From positions 1 to 64,000 of the forward strand of contig NZ_VRZA01000001.1 in the NCBI RefSeq assembly GCF_008064665.1: a stretch of 64,000 bases of DNA. The letters are read 5' to 3'. Positions 17,043 to 24,803 of the stretch are shown here, one piece after another. Below the pieces are notes generated by a model. That model had not been told where the DNA came from, searched no databases, and saw only the letters and a list, made by a program, of their open reading frames with translations. Position numbers and translations under genes: made by a program. The stretch is from Parahaliea maris (GTDB taxonomy: Bacteria > Pseudomonadota > Gammaproteobacteria > Pseudomonadales > Halieaceae). The stretch's first letter is position 1. Each line of letters starts with the position of its first letter.

Positions 17043-17687
17043 TCAATAGTTCTCGGAAAACTCGAGCGCCAGCATCCGGCGCTGGTTCCCGCCGTACTGG
17101 GTGGCGTGAATCAGCCGGTAATTCCACAGCAGCAGGTCACCCGGCTCGCTGGGCAATACCGTGGACGGTACCTGCCCGGTACTCAAACCAAGGTCCCTGA
17201 ATCCACTCTCCACATGGGGGTTGAGTTGCCTGACGAACTTGTCACCGCGATGATGGCTTCCCGGTATCACCCGGATCGCTCCCGAATGTTCGTCGATGGG
17301 TTCCAGGTATAGGGCCATCTTGATATTGGTGTAGGCGAGATTGGCCCCGTAGGCGTCTTTGTGAAACAGGGTGCCGCAGTCATAGATGCTGCAGTCACTA
17401 CCACGAAATACGTAGTCCTCTCCCAACAGGGCCGAGGCCAGGCCCGCAATGCGCGGTTCACGTGTGAGCGCATCGAGGAAGTCGTTCTTCCCGGTAACAC
17501 CGGAAATGAAACGACGCATCCTGTTTTCGTGGGTTTCGTGCACCCACTCGACTATTTCTCCCGGGTACTCGGCAAATGTCGCGGTAAAAGCAGCGTCAAT
17601 CTCACCGATGACATCCGCCATCAACCCTGGCAAGCGTAGATAGCCGAAGATCTCGAAAAAAGCCCGCTGCTGTTCCGATAACATCAC
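17043..17687 (-). CDS. Phytanoyl-CoA dioxygenase (PhyH) family protein
   Basis: A 214-residue Fe(II)/2-oxoglutarate dioxygenase. The iron-binding facial triad is readable as FHKDAYG (His/Asp, about 108-114) and the distal LIHATQ (about 191-196), followed by the 2-oxoglutarate-binding Arg in RRMLALEF. The block YLEPIDEHSGAIRVIPGSHH is typical for PhyH proteins. The substrate is not predictable. Its start overlaps the stop of the upstream Sel1 gene by 4 bases, so the two form an operon, divergent from the radical SAM gene. Confidence 0.87.
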   Translation of the reverse strand: MMLSEQQRAFFEIFGYLRLPGLMADVIGEIDAAFTATFAEYPGEIVEWVHETHENRMRRFISGVTGKNDFLDALTREPRIAGLASALLGEDYVFRGSDCSIYDCGTLFHKDAYGANLAYTNIKMALYLEPIDEHSGAIRVIPGSHHRGDKFVRQLNPHVESGFRDLGLSTGQVPSTVLPSEPGDLLLWNYRLIHATQYGGNQRRMLALEFSENY

Positions 17688-17941
17688 GAATGGAGTTCTT
17701 TACGTCTGAGTTTCTTGACCCGGGAACGGGCCGCCTTGTCACCGTTGTCAGCTGCCCGCTCCAGCCAGTAGAGGTGGCGTTCGTCACTTTGCTCCACCCC
17801 GTTGCCCGCGTAGTAAAGGCGGGCGAGGATAACCTGGGCCCGTACCTCTCCCTGTTCAGCCAGCGGAGCGAGCAATCGCAAGGCCTCTTCGTAATGGCCG
17901 CGCTGAAAAGCACGCACCCCCTGCGTCAGTGTTGCATCCAC
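17684..17941 (-). CDS. Small Sel1-like/TPR repeat protein
   Basis: An 85-residue protein with a Sel1/TPR-like helical repeat: AFQRGHYEEALRLLAPLAEQGEVRAQVILARLYYAGNGVEQSDERHLYWLERAADNGDKAA (shown here as two units starting at YEEALRLL and AQVILARLYYAGNGV). No signal peptide is seen, so it is probably a cytoplasmic protein-protein adaptor. The 4-base overlap with the PhyH gene suggests a shared function. Confidence 0.8.
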   Translation of the reverse strand: MDATLTQGVRAFQRGHYEEALRLLAPLAEQGEVRAQVILARLYYAGNGVEQSDERHLYWLERAADNGDKAARSRVKKLRRKELHS

Positions 17942-18030
17942 GCTTTGTCACCCATAGCCGCCCCGCATTCCCCTGTAATACAATGCCTGCAATAACTCAA
18001 ACTGATCCCACCCCACCCAAGGGACCGCAG

Positions 18031-19053
18031 ATGGATGTCCGAGATCGTCTTGTCGACGTAGAACTCACCAACCGCTGTAACGCACTGTGCAGTTTCTGCC
18101 CCCGGGATGAAACCCCGGACCAGGGCTTCATGTCCATGGAAACCTTTGTCCAGGTTATCGAGCGGGTAAAAGAGCTCGAAAGTATCCCACGCATCAGCTT
18201 TACCGGACAAGGCGAGTCAACCCTGCATCCGGATCTGGTGGCGTTTGTCAGGTATGCCAAGTCACAGGGCGTAATAGTGCAAATGACAAGCAATGGCAGC
18301 CTGCTGGACGACGCCAGGGCCCGGGCGCTGCTGGACGCCGGTCTCGACGGTATCTGCTTCAGTATTTCCGATATGGGTGAAGACTACGAACTGGTCTACA
18401 ACCTCGATTTCGAGCGTACGCACAGCAACGTGCTGCATTTTCTCGAGCTGGCAAAGCAGGTGGAAGACCGGCAGATAGAGGTGATGTTGAGTATTGTTCG
18501 CCACGACCTCAATCGGGACAAGTTCGACGAGATGTCCCAGTACTGGCAGGGCAAGGGGATAACCACGATTCTACCCTTCGACCAGAATAATCGCGGCGGC
18601 GCCTGCGACAACGGCCACTACTTCACAGAAAGTGACCGGTTCACCGTCGAGGCCCGGCAGATTATGGCGGAGGCGCGCACATCCACCCTCTGCTCGGCAC
18701 CGTTTTATTTTATCTTCATCGGCTGGAGCGGCCAGTACTATATCTGCTGCAGTGACTACCGGAAGATCAGTCCCCTCGGTTCAGTGTTCGATTACAGTAT
18801 CGACGCCATGGACGCGATCAAACTGAAGGCCTTTTCGGATCGCTTGCCAGCTTGCGCACAGTGTGACTTCGATCCCCTCAACGCGGTGCGCGAGAAGCTA
18901 TTTGAAATCGAGGCCGGGGAGAAAACCCGGGCAGATCTCGACAAACTGATGATGCAACACCGCAAGTTCTACCACCAGCGACTGCCCCGGGACATCGATA
19001 TCCTCGACTGGGAGCCCAGCGCCAGTAGCAGCCTGATTGCCGTGAGCCGTTAG
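18031..19053 (+). CDS. Radical SAM/SPASM domain protein
   Basis: About 340 residues from the ATG at 18031, which is preceded by aaggga. Earlier in-frame ATGs at 17983 and 17929 would overlap the divergent promoter. The 4Fe-4S motif CNALCSFC (CxxxCxxC) is at about residues 15-22, followed by the GQGESTLHPD motif 4-type SAM-binding segment and SISDMGE. The C-terminal half has a SPASM-type cysteine set (CSAPF, YICCSDY, CAQCDF) for extra clusters. Such enzymes modify peptides, sugars or aminoglycoside-type substrates. No precursor peptide gene is convincing nearby. It is divergent from the PhyH/Sel1 pair, 89 bases apart. Confidence 0.88.
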   Translation: MDVRDRLVDVELTNRCNALCSFCPRDETPDQGFMSMETFVQVIERVKELESIPRISFTGQGESTLHPDLVAFVRYAKSQGVIVQMTSNGSLLDDARARALLDAGLDGICFSISDMGEDYELVYNLDFERTHSNVLHFLELAKQVEDRQIEVMLSIVRHDLNRDKFDEMSQYWQGKGITTILPFDQNNRGGACDNGHYFTESDRFTVEARQIMAEARTSTLCSAPFYFIFIGWSGQYYICCSDYRKISPLGSVFDYSIDAMDAIKLKAFSDRLPACAQCDFDPLNAVREKLFEIEAGEKTRADLDKLMMQHRKFYHQRLPRDIDILDWEPSASSSLIAVSR

Positions 19054-19078
19054 GTTTCGCCCCCCCCCCCCCGAAACC
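19053..19078. repeat. 13-base poly-C tract within a short inverted repeat
   Basis: Thirteen consecutive C residues (19060-19072) are flanked by ggtttcg and cgaaacc, directly after the radical SAM stop codon. Such runs are prone to slippage and sequencing error. The flanking arms could form a hairpin with a C-rich loop. Confidence 0.6.
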
Positions 19079-19187
19079 GCCTACCCCCTTTGGGGCAATA
19101 CGCCAATTGTGCATTTTTTGAACAATGGTCCATAGTGTAAGGGTGCCGTTACGATTTCACTCGTGGCACGTGTTTCGGAGCTGTCAC

Positions 19188-19439
19188 ATGGGGGTGATCG
19201 CGATGACCGAATTACGGGGTACAGACTCGGACCTGAATAGTCACTCAAAGCCCAGTCGTTTTTTCATGGATGCTGGCAAGTGGTACTTCCACACCCGGGA
19301 GGGTGGCATAGAAGGACCCTATGACTATCTGTACGAGGCGGAAAGGGACCTGGAAGCCTACGTCAACATGTTCGCTTCCAGCGTACAGGCCCACTCCGGC
19401 CCACTGGAGCTGCAACCACTGGAAATGCGCTGGCGATAA
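19188..19439 (+). CDS. Small DUF6316-like protein
   Basis: About 83 residues from the ATG at 19188 (cggag at 19176-19180); an ATG at 19203 is also possible. The core SRFFMDAGKWYFHTREG followed by EGPYDYLYEAERDLEAYV matches my memory of short gammaproteobacterial proteins annotated DUF6316 (WYFxTREG, GPF/GPY, A..dL..Y). The function is unknown and no membrane segment is seen. It runs convergent with yceI. Confidence 0.65.
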   Translation: MGVIAMTELRGTDSDLNSHSKPSRFFMDAGKWYFHTREGGIEGPYDYLYEAERDLEAYVNMFASSVQAHSGPLELQPLEMRWR

Positions 19440-19468
19440 AACGAGCGCCAGCCCGTCGGAGGTTTGCC

Positions 19469-19515
19469 ACCCTGCCCCGCCTGTGCTCCGGGAGCAGAGG
19501 GCGGGGGTGCAGGGT
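19469..19515. terminator. Long imperfect hairpin between convergent genes
   Basis: accctgc (19469-19475) pairs with gcagggt (19509-19515), and the inner ccccgcc and tgctcc/ggagca segments pair as well, giving a long GC-rich hairpin between the ends of the DUF6316-like gene and yceI. No strong T-tract follows on either strand, so termination efficiency is uncertain. Confidence 0.4.
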
Positions 19516-19523
19516 CCGGAGCG

Positions 19524-20093
19524 TTACTGGCGGACGCCTTCCACATTCAATTCCAGTTCCACGGGGATATTCCCCAGCGGGCCGCCCATACCGTAATCTC
19601 CCAGCATGATGCTGGTGGACCCGGAGAAACCGGCCCGGTAGCCACCCCAGGGGTCGTCGCCTTCGCCAATCTGTTCAACCGGGAAGGTGATGGTGCTGGT
19701 GACACCGCGCAGCGACAGCTCCCCGGTAAGCTCTCCGGTACCTTCGCCGGTGGGCTTGTAAGCGGTGCTCTTGAAGGACGCGGTGGGGTACTTGCTGACC
19801 TCCAGGAAATCACCGCTGCGCAGGTGCTTGTCGCGTTCGGCATGGTTGGAATCCAGCGACGTGGTGTCGATGGAAACTGCCACCGAGGACGCTGCGGGAT
19901 TTTCCTTGTCCCATTCAAAACTGCCCTCAAAGGTGTTGAACCGACCGGTCAGCCAGCTGTAGCCCAGGTGCTTCACCTTGAAGTTGACGGAGGCGTGGGC
20001 GCCCTGGGTGTCGATGACGTAGTCCGCGGAGTTCACAGCCATCGACGCCAGGGCCGAGGCAGACACTGACATTGCGATCAGCAGTTTTTTCAT
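19524..20093 (-). CDS. yceI: YceI family periplasmic protein
   Basis: A 189-residue protein with signal peptide (MKKLLIAMSVSASALASMAVNSA) and the YceI lipocalin-like barrel: YVIDTQGAHASVNFKVKHLG, GRFNTFEGSFEWD, SSVAVSIDTTSLDSNHAERD, LRSGDFLEVSKYPTASFKST, GELSLRGVTSTITFPV. Family members bind isoprenoid chains such as ubiquinone or polyprenols in the periplasm. It lies 43 bases downstream of the cytochrome b561 gene, the conserved yceJ-yceI arrangement. Confidence 0.94.
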   Translation of the reverse strand: MKKLLIAMSVSASALASMAVNSADYVIDTQGAHASVNFKVKHLGYSWLTGRFNTFEGSFEWDKENPAASSVAVSIDTTSLDSNHAERDKHLRSGDFLEVSKYPTASFKSTAYKPTGEGTGELTGELSLRGVTSTITFPVEQIGEGDDPWGGYRAGFSGSTSIMLGDYGMGGPLGNIPVELELNVEGVRQ

Positions 20094-20136
20094 GGGGATG
20101 ACTCCTTCACAGTAAGCGATTGAAAAAAAGGGGTGT

Positions 20137-20679
20137 TTACAGACCGGGACGGAACATGCGCTTGAGCGTACTGTTCCGGCTGATGAAGTGGTGCTTCAGC
20201 GCGGCAAGCGCGTGCAGGACAACCAGCGTCATCGTTACCCAGACCAAAATTTCGTGAACCTCTCCGGCGATATCTTCCTGGTGTTCACCGGTGAGCGTGG
20301 CCGGGACGCCAAACAATCCGAATACCTCGATTTCTCGCCCATCCGCCGTGGAGATCAGGTAGCCGCTGACGAAAATGGCCGCCAGCAAGCCGTACAACAC
20401 CCAATGCACCAGGTGGGCAGCCCGGTTCTCCAGGGCTCTCGTTGCCAGCCCGCCCGGGCGCGGATTGACCACGCGCCACAGCAATCGGGCGACGAAGGCG
20501 AGCGCTACCAGAATGCCGATCGCCTTGTGGGTTGCCAGGGAGCCGTGGTACCAGGCGTCATAGTAGGTCAGCTCCACCATATACAGCCCCAGGCCAAACA
20601 TGCCAAACACTGCCAACGCCATCAGCCAGTGCAGTGCAATGGCAATCCAGCCATAGGAGCGTGAGGTGTTCCTGAACAT
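20137..20679 (-). CDS. Cytochrome b561 (YceJ/CybB family)
   Basis: A 180-residue inner membrane protein with four hydrophobic helices and the conserved heme-ligand His residues in IALHWLMALAVF (helix 1), WYHGSLATHKAIGILVALAF (helix 2) and VLHALAALKHHF (helix 4). It transfers electrons between quinone and a periplasmic partner. It is co-transcribed with yceI and divergent from the LysR regulator, which is its likely controller. Confidence 0.92.
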   Translation of the reverse strand: MFRNTSRSYGWIAIALHWLMALAVFGMFGLGLYMVELTYYDAWYHGSLATHKAIGILVALAFVARLLWRVVNPRPGGLATRALENRAAHLVHWVLYGLLAAIFVSGYLISTADGREIEVFGLFGVPATLTGEHQEDIAGEVHEILVWVTMTLVVLHALAALKHHFISRNSTLKRMFRPGL

Positions 20680-20772
20680 TGAAGCTCCGCAGTCACGGTC
20701 GGGGAAAAAGTCTCAGTGGACAAAGATACCGAACTCCGCTTGCTCGAAACATGGCAATTCATTGACAATTAT

Positions 20773-20788
20773 TGTGCGTTTACGCACA
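20773..20788. promoter_or_regulatory. LysR-type operator-like inverted repeat
   Basis: tgtgcg-ttta-cgcaca is a perfect 6-4-6 inverted repeat with a T-N(14)-A outline, in the divergent region between cytochrome b561/yceI and the LysR gene. A ttgaca hexamer lies at 20762-20767. This is where a LysR autoregulatory site is expected. Confidence 0.5.
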
Positions 20789-20840
20789 GAACTTTCTGTC
20801 ACGCCTGGGCTTCATCCGGCTCGGGCGAGGAGGATACAGA

Positions 20841-21851
20841 GTGAACCCGGAATCCTTTCACTGGGACGACCTGCACACCACCTACCACGTGGCGCGGGAG
20901 GGCAGTCTCAGTCGCGCGGGCAACGTCCTTGGGCTCAACCACTCTACCGTGCTGCGGCGGGTCAACCGCCTGGAATCAATGCTGGGTATCCGCCTGTTCA
21001 TCCGGCATCAGCGCGGGTACAGACTGACCGATGCCGGGCGCCTGATGCTAGAGCGTATGGAGCCCATCGTAGGCGACATGCATCGCCTCATGTCCTCGCT
21101 CTCGACATTGGACCGCTCCCCCTCGGGGACTCTGAAAATATCCACTGTCTCGGATTTTTCACCCTTCTTTGCCCCACTGTTGCATGACTTTCGGGAACAG
21201 TACCCACAGATTCGGGTGCAGGTCGTCGCCACCGACGACGTGCTGTCCCTGGAACGCGGGGATGTACACGCCGCAGTCCGCCTGGGCCCACAGCCTCGTG
21301 GGCCCGACCTCATTGCCCGGAAACTGATCCCCCTCACCCAGGAATATTTTGCCGCCGCCAGTTACGTGGAGAGCTACGGCTTGCCCACCAGCATCCACGA
21401 GGTGAACCAGCATCTCTGGGTGTTGCCGACGGGTGAGAAGCGCAAGATTTCCGGAATCCGGCAACTGATCGAAAAGATTGATCCAACCCAGGTGGTTTTC
21501 CAGTCCAACAGCTTCACCGACATACACTCCGCGGTCGTGGAGGGTATGGGAATAGGTCCGGTAGGAGCCCTGCAGCGCCTGGCCGGAACTGGTCAGAGCC
21601 TGATCAAGGCAGAGTTCGGACTACAAGCCGACGCCTCCAACATGTGGTTTGTCTACCACCGGGATATGCGTGGCAGCGCCCGCGTCAGGGCGTTGCAGGA
21701 CTTCCTGACTCGCCGAATGCCGGAAATGGCACAGCGTATGGGGGGGATAGGCCTACACCTACACCACCCTCTCGAAGGTTGGTCTACACTAACCTGTAGA
21801 CTGTGCCGGACGCCAGGTATATGGATATTCGCCGGTTCCTGGGGGAGCTGA
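20841..21851 (+). CDS. LysR family transcriptional regulator
   Basis: A 336-residue regulator with a GTG start at 20841 after gaggagga; upstream in-frame TTG codons lack such a site. Residues 1-65 hold the LysR winged helix (HVAREGSLSRAGNVLGLNHSTVLRRVNRLESMLGIRLF, here seen as LSRAGNVLGLNHSTVLRRV). The effector domain starts near 90 (GTLKISTVSDFSPFFAPLLHDF). Divergent from cytochrome b561/yceI, with an inverted repeat between, so it probably controls that pair. Its 3' end overlaps the next gene by 31 bases. Confidence 0.9.
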   Translation: MNPESFHWDDLHTTYHVAREGSLSRAGNVLGLNHSTVLRRVNRLESMLGIRLFIRHQRGYRLTDAGRLMLERMEPIVGDMHRLMSSLSTLDRSPSGTLKISTVSDFSPFFAPLLHDFREQYPQIRVQVVATDDVLSLERGDVHAAVRLGPQPRGPDLIARKLIPLTQEYFAAASYVESYGLPTSIHEVNQHLWVLPTGEKRKISGIRQLIEKIDPTQVVFQSNSFTDIHSAVVEGMGIGPVGALQRLAGTGQSLIKAEFGLQADASNMWFVYHRDMRGSARVRALQDFLTRRMPEMAQRMGGIGLHLHHPLEGWSTLTCRLCRTPGIWIFAGSWGS

Positions 21852-23785
21852 AAGGTCGGGGTGTTTACCGGGTCGCTGGGTTCTACGCCGCAGGGAGCTG
21901 GGCACTGCTGCAGGTCGCGGACGTGTTTTTCCCGATTCTCGGCCTTCCCGACTGGGCGATCACCTCGCTGCTGGCGGTAGCGGCCGCTGGCTTCCCCCTC
22001 GCCATGGGCCTGGCCTGGGTGTTCGACCTGACCCCCGAGGGCATTGTCGAAACCCCAAGTAACAGCATCGACCTGAAGCAGTTCAAGCTGTCTCCCTACC
22101 GGATACTGGAACTGTTCCTGATCGTGGCACTCGTCGGAATGGTGGGATTCCTCTATCTGGAGCGCCTCACGCCGGATACCCGGCCGCCTCACCCGCCAAT
22201 TTATGACCGCCCCGCCATCGCGGTGATGGCCTTCGACAACCTCTCGGATGACCCATCGGCCAATTACTTTGGCGACGGGCTGGCCGAGGAGATTCTCAAC
22301 CTGCTGGCCCGGCTCAGTGAACTGAACGTGGCAGCTCGCACCTCCTCTTTCTACTTCAAGGGCAAGTCGGTCGACCTGCGGGACGTCGGCAAGAAGCTCG
22401 GTGTGGACCATGTGCTGGAGGGTAGTGTACGCCGGGCGGGGAATCAGGTACGGGTAACCGCTCAGCTTATCGAAATGAAAACCGGCTACCACGTCTGGTC
22501 GCAGACCTACGACCGCAGTTACACGTCCCTGTTCAAGATACAGGACGAGATAGCCCGGCAAGTGGTCGATGCCCTGCAGGTCATCCTGTCCGACAGCTCC
22601 CGCGCCATCCTCGAGGATCGTCCAGAACTCGCCCCTAGAGCCTACGACTACTACCTGCAGGGACGGGAATACCTGCGCGGCCCCCTGAGTCAGGAAGATA
22701 TCATCAGCGCGGTACAGCTGTTCCAGCGAGCCATCGACCTGGAGCCTGCCTATACCGATGCTTTCGCCGGCATATGTGACGCCCGCCTGGCGCTTTACTC
22801 CCAGGGCCGCGATACCGCCCAGTTCAGTTCGGCGGAAACAGCCTGCCGCAAGGCCCTGACACTGGACGGCAACCGCGTCGCCGTGCTGGTCGCGCTGGGC
22901 AACCTGTACCGGGTGTCCGGGGAATACGAACAGGCCCTGCAGAGCTACCAGCGCGCGTTGAAGCTGGACACCACCAATGTCGACGCAGTGCTTGGCATTG
23001 CCGAGACCTACCACGACGACAATCAGCCGGAACTGGCCGAGGAAGCGTACCGCACTGCCATCCAGTTAAAACCCAACTACTGGCTGGCCTATCGGGGCTT
23101 CGCCACTTTCCTGTTTGATGCCGGCCGCTTTGAAGAGGCGATCCCTCATTACAAGCGCATCACCGAATTGATGCCGGATACCTCAAAGGCCTACAACGGG
23201 CTGGGCGCGGCCTACTTGATGCTCGGTGATTTCGCGGCGTCCGCGGAGGCGCTGCAGCGCTCCCTCGAGATTCAGCCTACGGCCATCGCCTACTCCAACG
23301 CGGGCACCAGTCTGTTCCTGATGGGTGAGTTCGGCCAGGCCGCCAGGATGTACCTGAAGGCCCTGGAGTCCGGCCCCCAGCACTTCCACTGGCTGGGTAA
23401 CCTGGCGGATGCCTACCGGCACCTCGAAGGCATGGAGGAACTGGCAGAGTCGACGTACCGCAAGGCCATTGAGCTCGCGGAAGAGTCTTTGACGATCAAT
23501 GCCACCGACGCGCAAACGCTGGGACTGATAGCCCATTACTACGCCAGTGTCGGCGAGAGAGAAAAGGCCCTTTTCTATATTGAGCAGGCGAGGTCTCTTG
23601 CGCCGGGAGCCGTTTACGTTCAGTACAACGCTGCCACAACCTTCTGTGCGATTGACGAGATCAAGCGCGCGGGGGAAGCCCTGCGTGAAGCGGTGGCCAA
23701 TGGCTATCCCAGGCACCTGATAGTGGTCGATGCCAATCTTTGCTCACTGGTCGACTGGCCGGAGTTCCAGCCGGGGGCACAGTGA
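21821..23785 (+). CDS. Membrane protein with FlgO-like domain and TPR repeats
   Basis: About 654 residues from the ATG at 21821 (GTG at 21803 is an alternative). The N-terminus MDIRRFLGELKGRGVYRVAG, followed by three hydrophobic stretches (about 17-35, 45-68, 97-113), is typical of proteins annotated as adenylate-cyclase-like TPR proteins. Next comes a FlgO-like domain (AIAVMAFDNLSDDPSANYFG, LAEEILNLLARLSELNVAAR, VLEGSVRRAGNQVRVTAQLI, SLFKIQDEIA), then TPRs to the end. It shares the FlgO-TPR half with the CadC-like regulator at 4589 but lacks the DNA-binding head. It is probably a sensor or scaffold; no cyclase catalytic domain is present. Confidence 0.8.
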   Translation: MDIRRFLGELKGRGVYRVAGFYAAGSWALLQVADVFFPILGLPDWAITSLLAVAAAGFPLAMGLAWVFDLTPEGIVETPSNSIDLKQFKLSPYRILELFLIVALVGMVGFLYLERLTPDTRPPHPPIYDRPAIAVMAFDNLSDDPSANYFGDGLAEEILNLLARLSELNVAARTSSFYFKGKSVDLRDVGKKLGVDHVLEGSVRRAGNQVRVTAQLIEMKTGYHVWSQTYDRSYTSLFKIQDEIARQVVDALQVILSDSSRAILEDRPELAPRAYDYYLQGREYLRGPLSQEDIISAVQLFQRAIDLEPAYTDAFAGICDARLALYSQGRDTAQFSSAETACRKALTLDGNRVAVLVALGNLYRVSGEYEQALQSYQRALKLDTTNVDAVLGIAETYHDDNQPELAEEAYRTAIQLKPNYWLAYRGFATFLFDAGRFEEAIPHYKRITELMPDTSKAYNGLGAAYLMLGDFAASAEALQRSLEIQPTAIAYSNAGTSLFLMGEFGQAARMYLKALESGPQHFHWLGNLADAYRHLEGMEELAESTYRKAIELAEESLTINATDAQTLGLIAHYYASVGEREKALFYIEQARSLAPGAVYVQYNAATTFCAIDEIKRAGEALREAVANGYPRHLIVVDANLCSLVDWPEFQPGAQ

Positions 23786-23835
23786 ATAATTACCAGCGGT
23801 ACTCAACCAAGGAAAGAGAAAAACTGGAGGAAGTT

Positions 23836-24351
23836 ATGCAGTCGATCATCAACGACATCAATGCGAGGCGCTCCAAGCCAGCGCTGCTGACGACAGTGGC
23901 GTTATTGGGAACCCTTGCTGGGTGTGCCGAGCTCACCCCCTACCAGGTCAACATCAGCGATACGGTGCTGTTATGCAGTTCAACTCCCAGACCAAATCGC
24001 GATGACGTAACCCTGCAGATTGAATTTGAAGAGGAACAACCCGGAGTCTGGTGTCCCAAGGAACCCCTCGAACCCTGTCCGGCTGCGTTCAAAGGTAAGA
24101 AAGTCACTTGGGAAGCGGTGCACAAAGTCGATGGAAGCTGGGAGCCCGCCACCGACGCAAGATTCGCCATCTATTTTTCGCCGTTTAAAGCCACTCCCGC
24201 ATTCAAGACAACAAATGATCATCTGGTTACCAGCACCCCGATAGACCTGAAAACCCCGAAAGGTGTCTATAAATACACCGTCTGGGACAACCCACAGGGA
24301 AATGACCCACACCTCTGTGACCCGCTGGACCCTAACCTCTTCGTTGATTAA
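23836..24351 (+). CDS. Small lipoprotein of unknown function
   Basis: A 171-residue protein from the ATG at 23836 with ribosome site ctggagg. A positively charged start (ARRSKPALLTTVALLG) precedes the lipobox TLAGC at about residues 24-28, so it should be lipidated. The mature part has paired Cys residues (LLCSSTP, GVWCPKEPLEPC, LCDP) that may form disulfides. There is no recognisable family. It follows the FlgO/TPR gene by 50 bases and may be co-transcribed. Confidence 0.7.
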   Translation: MQSIINDINARRSKPALLTTVALLGTLAGCAELTPYQVNISDTVLLCSSTPRPNRDDVTLQIEFEEEQPGVWCPKEPLEPCPAAFKGKKVTWEAVHKVDGSWEPATDARFAIYFSPFKATPAFKTTNDHLVTSTPIDLKTPKGVYKYTVWDNPQGNDPHLCDPLDPNLFVD

Positions 24352-24362
24352 CCCCTTCACCT

Positions 24363-24395
24363 GCGAGTACAGCAGCGCCATGCTGTTGTACTCGC
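24363..24395 (+). terminator. Stem-loop after the lipoprotein gene
   Basis: gcgagtacagcagc (24363-24376) pairs with gctgttgtactcgc (24382-24395) over 14 bp with one wobble and a 5-base loop, 11 bases after the stop codon. There is no clear T-run, so it may act as a weak terminator or 3' stabiliser. Confidence 0.5.
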
Positions 24396-24803
24396 TCTCA
24401 ACCAGGCTCTGCCTCATTCAGCTTGTTAACTCGCAGCCAGGTCAAGCACCGTCCAACGAATAACGCTCAAAATGTTTGATCGGACAACCTGCCGCCAAAA
24501 ACAATTGGTTATATAACGAATTTCGTTAGCTCCCATTTGGTCTGTAAAACAGTGTTTTTGCAATCGCAAAGACTATAGAACCTCCTGTTTAAACTCTTTT
24601 CGCATATAGGAAATTTTTCTACTGATGGCCACCCATAACACTTCGTTACAGTAAATGTGAACTGCGCGACAACTGCCGGCGGTTCACCTGCAAGTGGAGG
24701 TAGTCAGGGAGACACCCTAACGAGCACTCTCTACCAGGGCAGTTCTCTGATCACACAAACAAAAAAAGTCCCGTAAAAAACCGAGTGTTTGGGGGGTAAT
24801 AAA
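24396..24803. promoter_or_regulatory. Long AT-rich promoter region of the TonB receptor
   Basis: About 400 bases of unusually AT-rich DNA with no gene. It contains a perfect palindrome taacgaa-t-ttcgtta (24514-24528), a related half-site set taac-acttc-gtta (24636-24648), and a smaller tttgc-aatc-gcaaa inverted repeat (24557-24570). A strong purine-rich ribosome site (ggggggtaat) precedes the receptor start. The repeated ttcgtta element suggests a dedicated regulator. Confidence 0.5.

Noticed and set aside
21653-23014. 453-residue minus-strand open frame
   Set aside because: Antisense to the LysR and FlgO/TPR genes, which have strong family evidence; its sequence is low in recognisable motifs.
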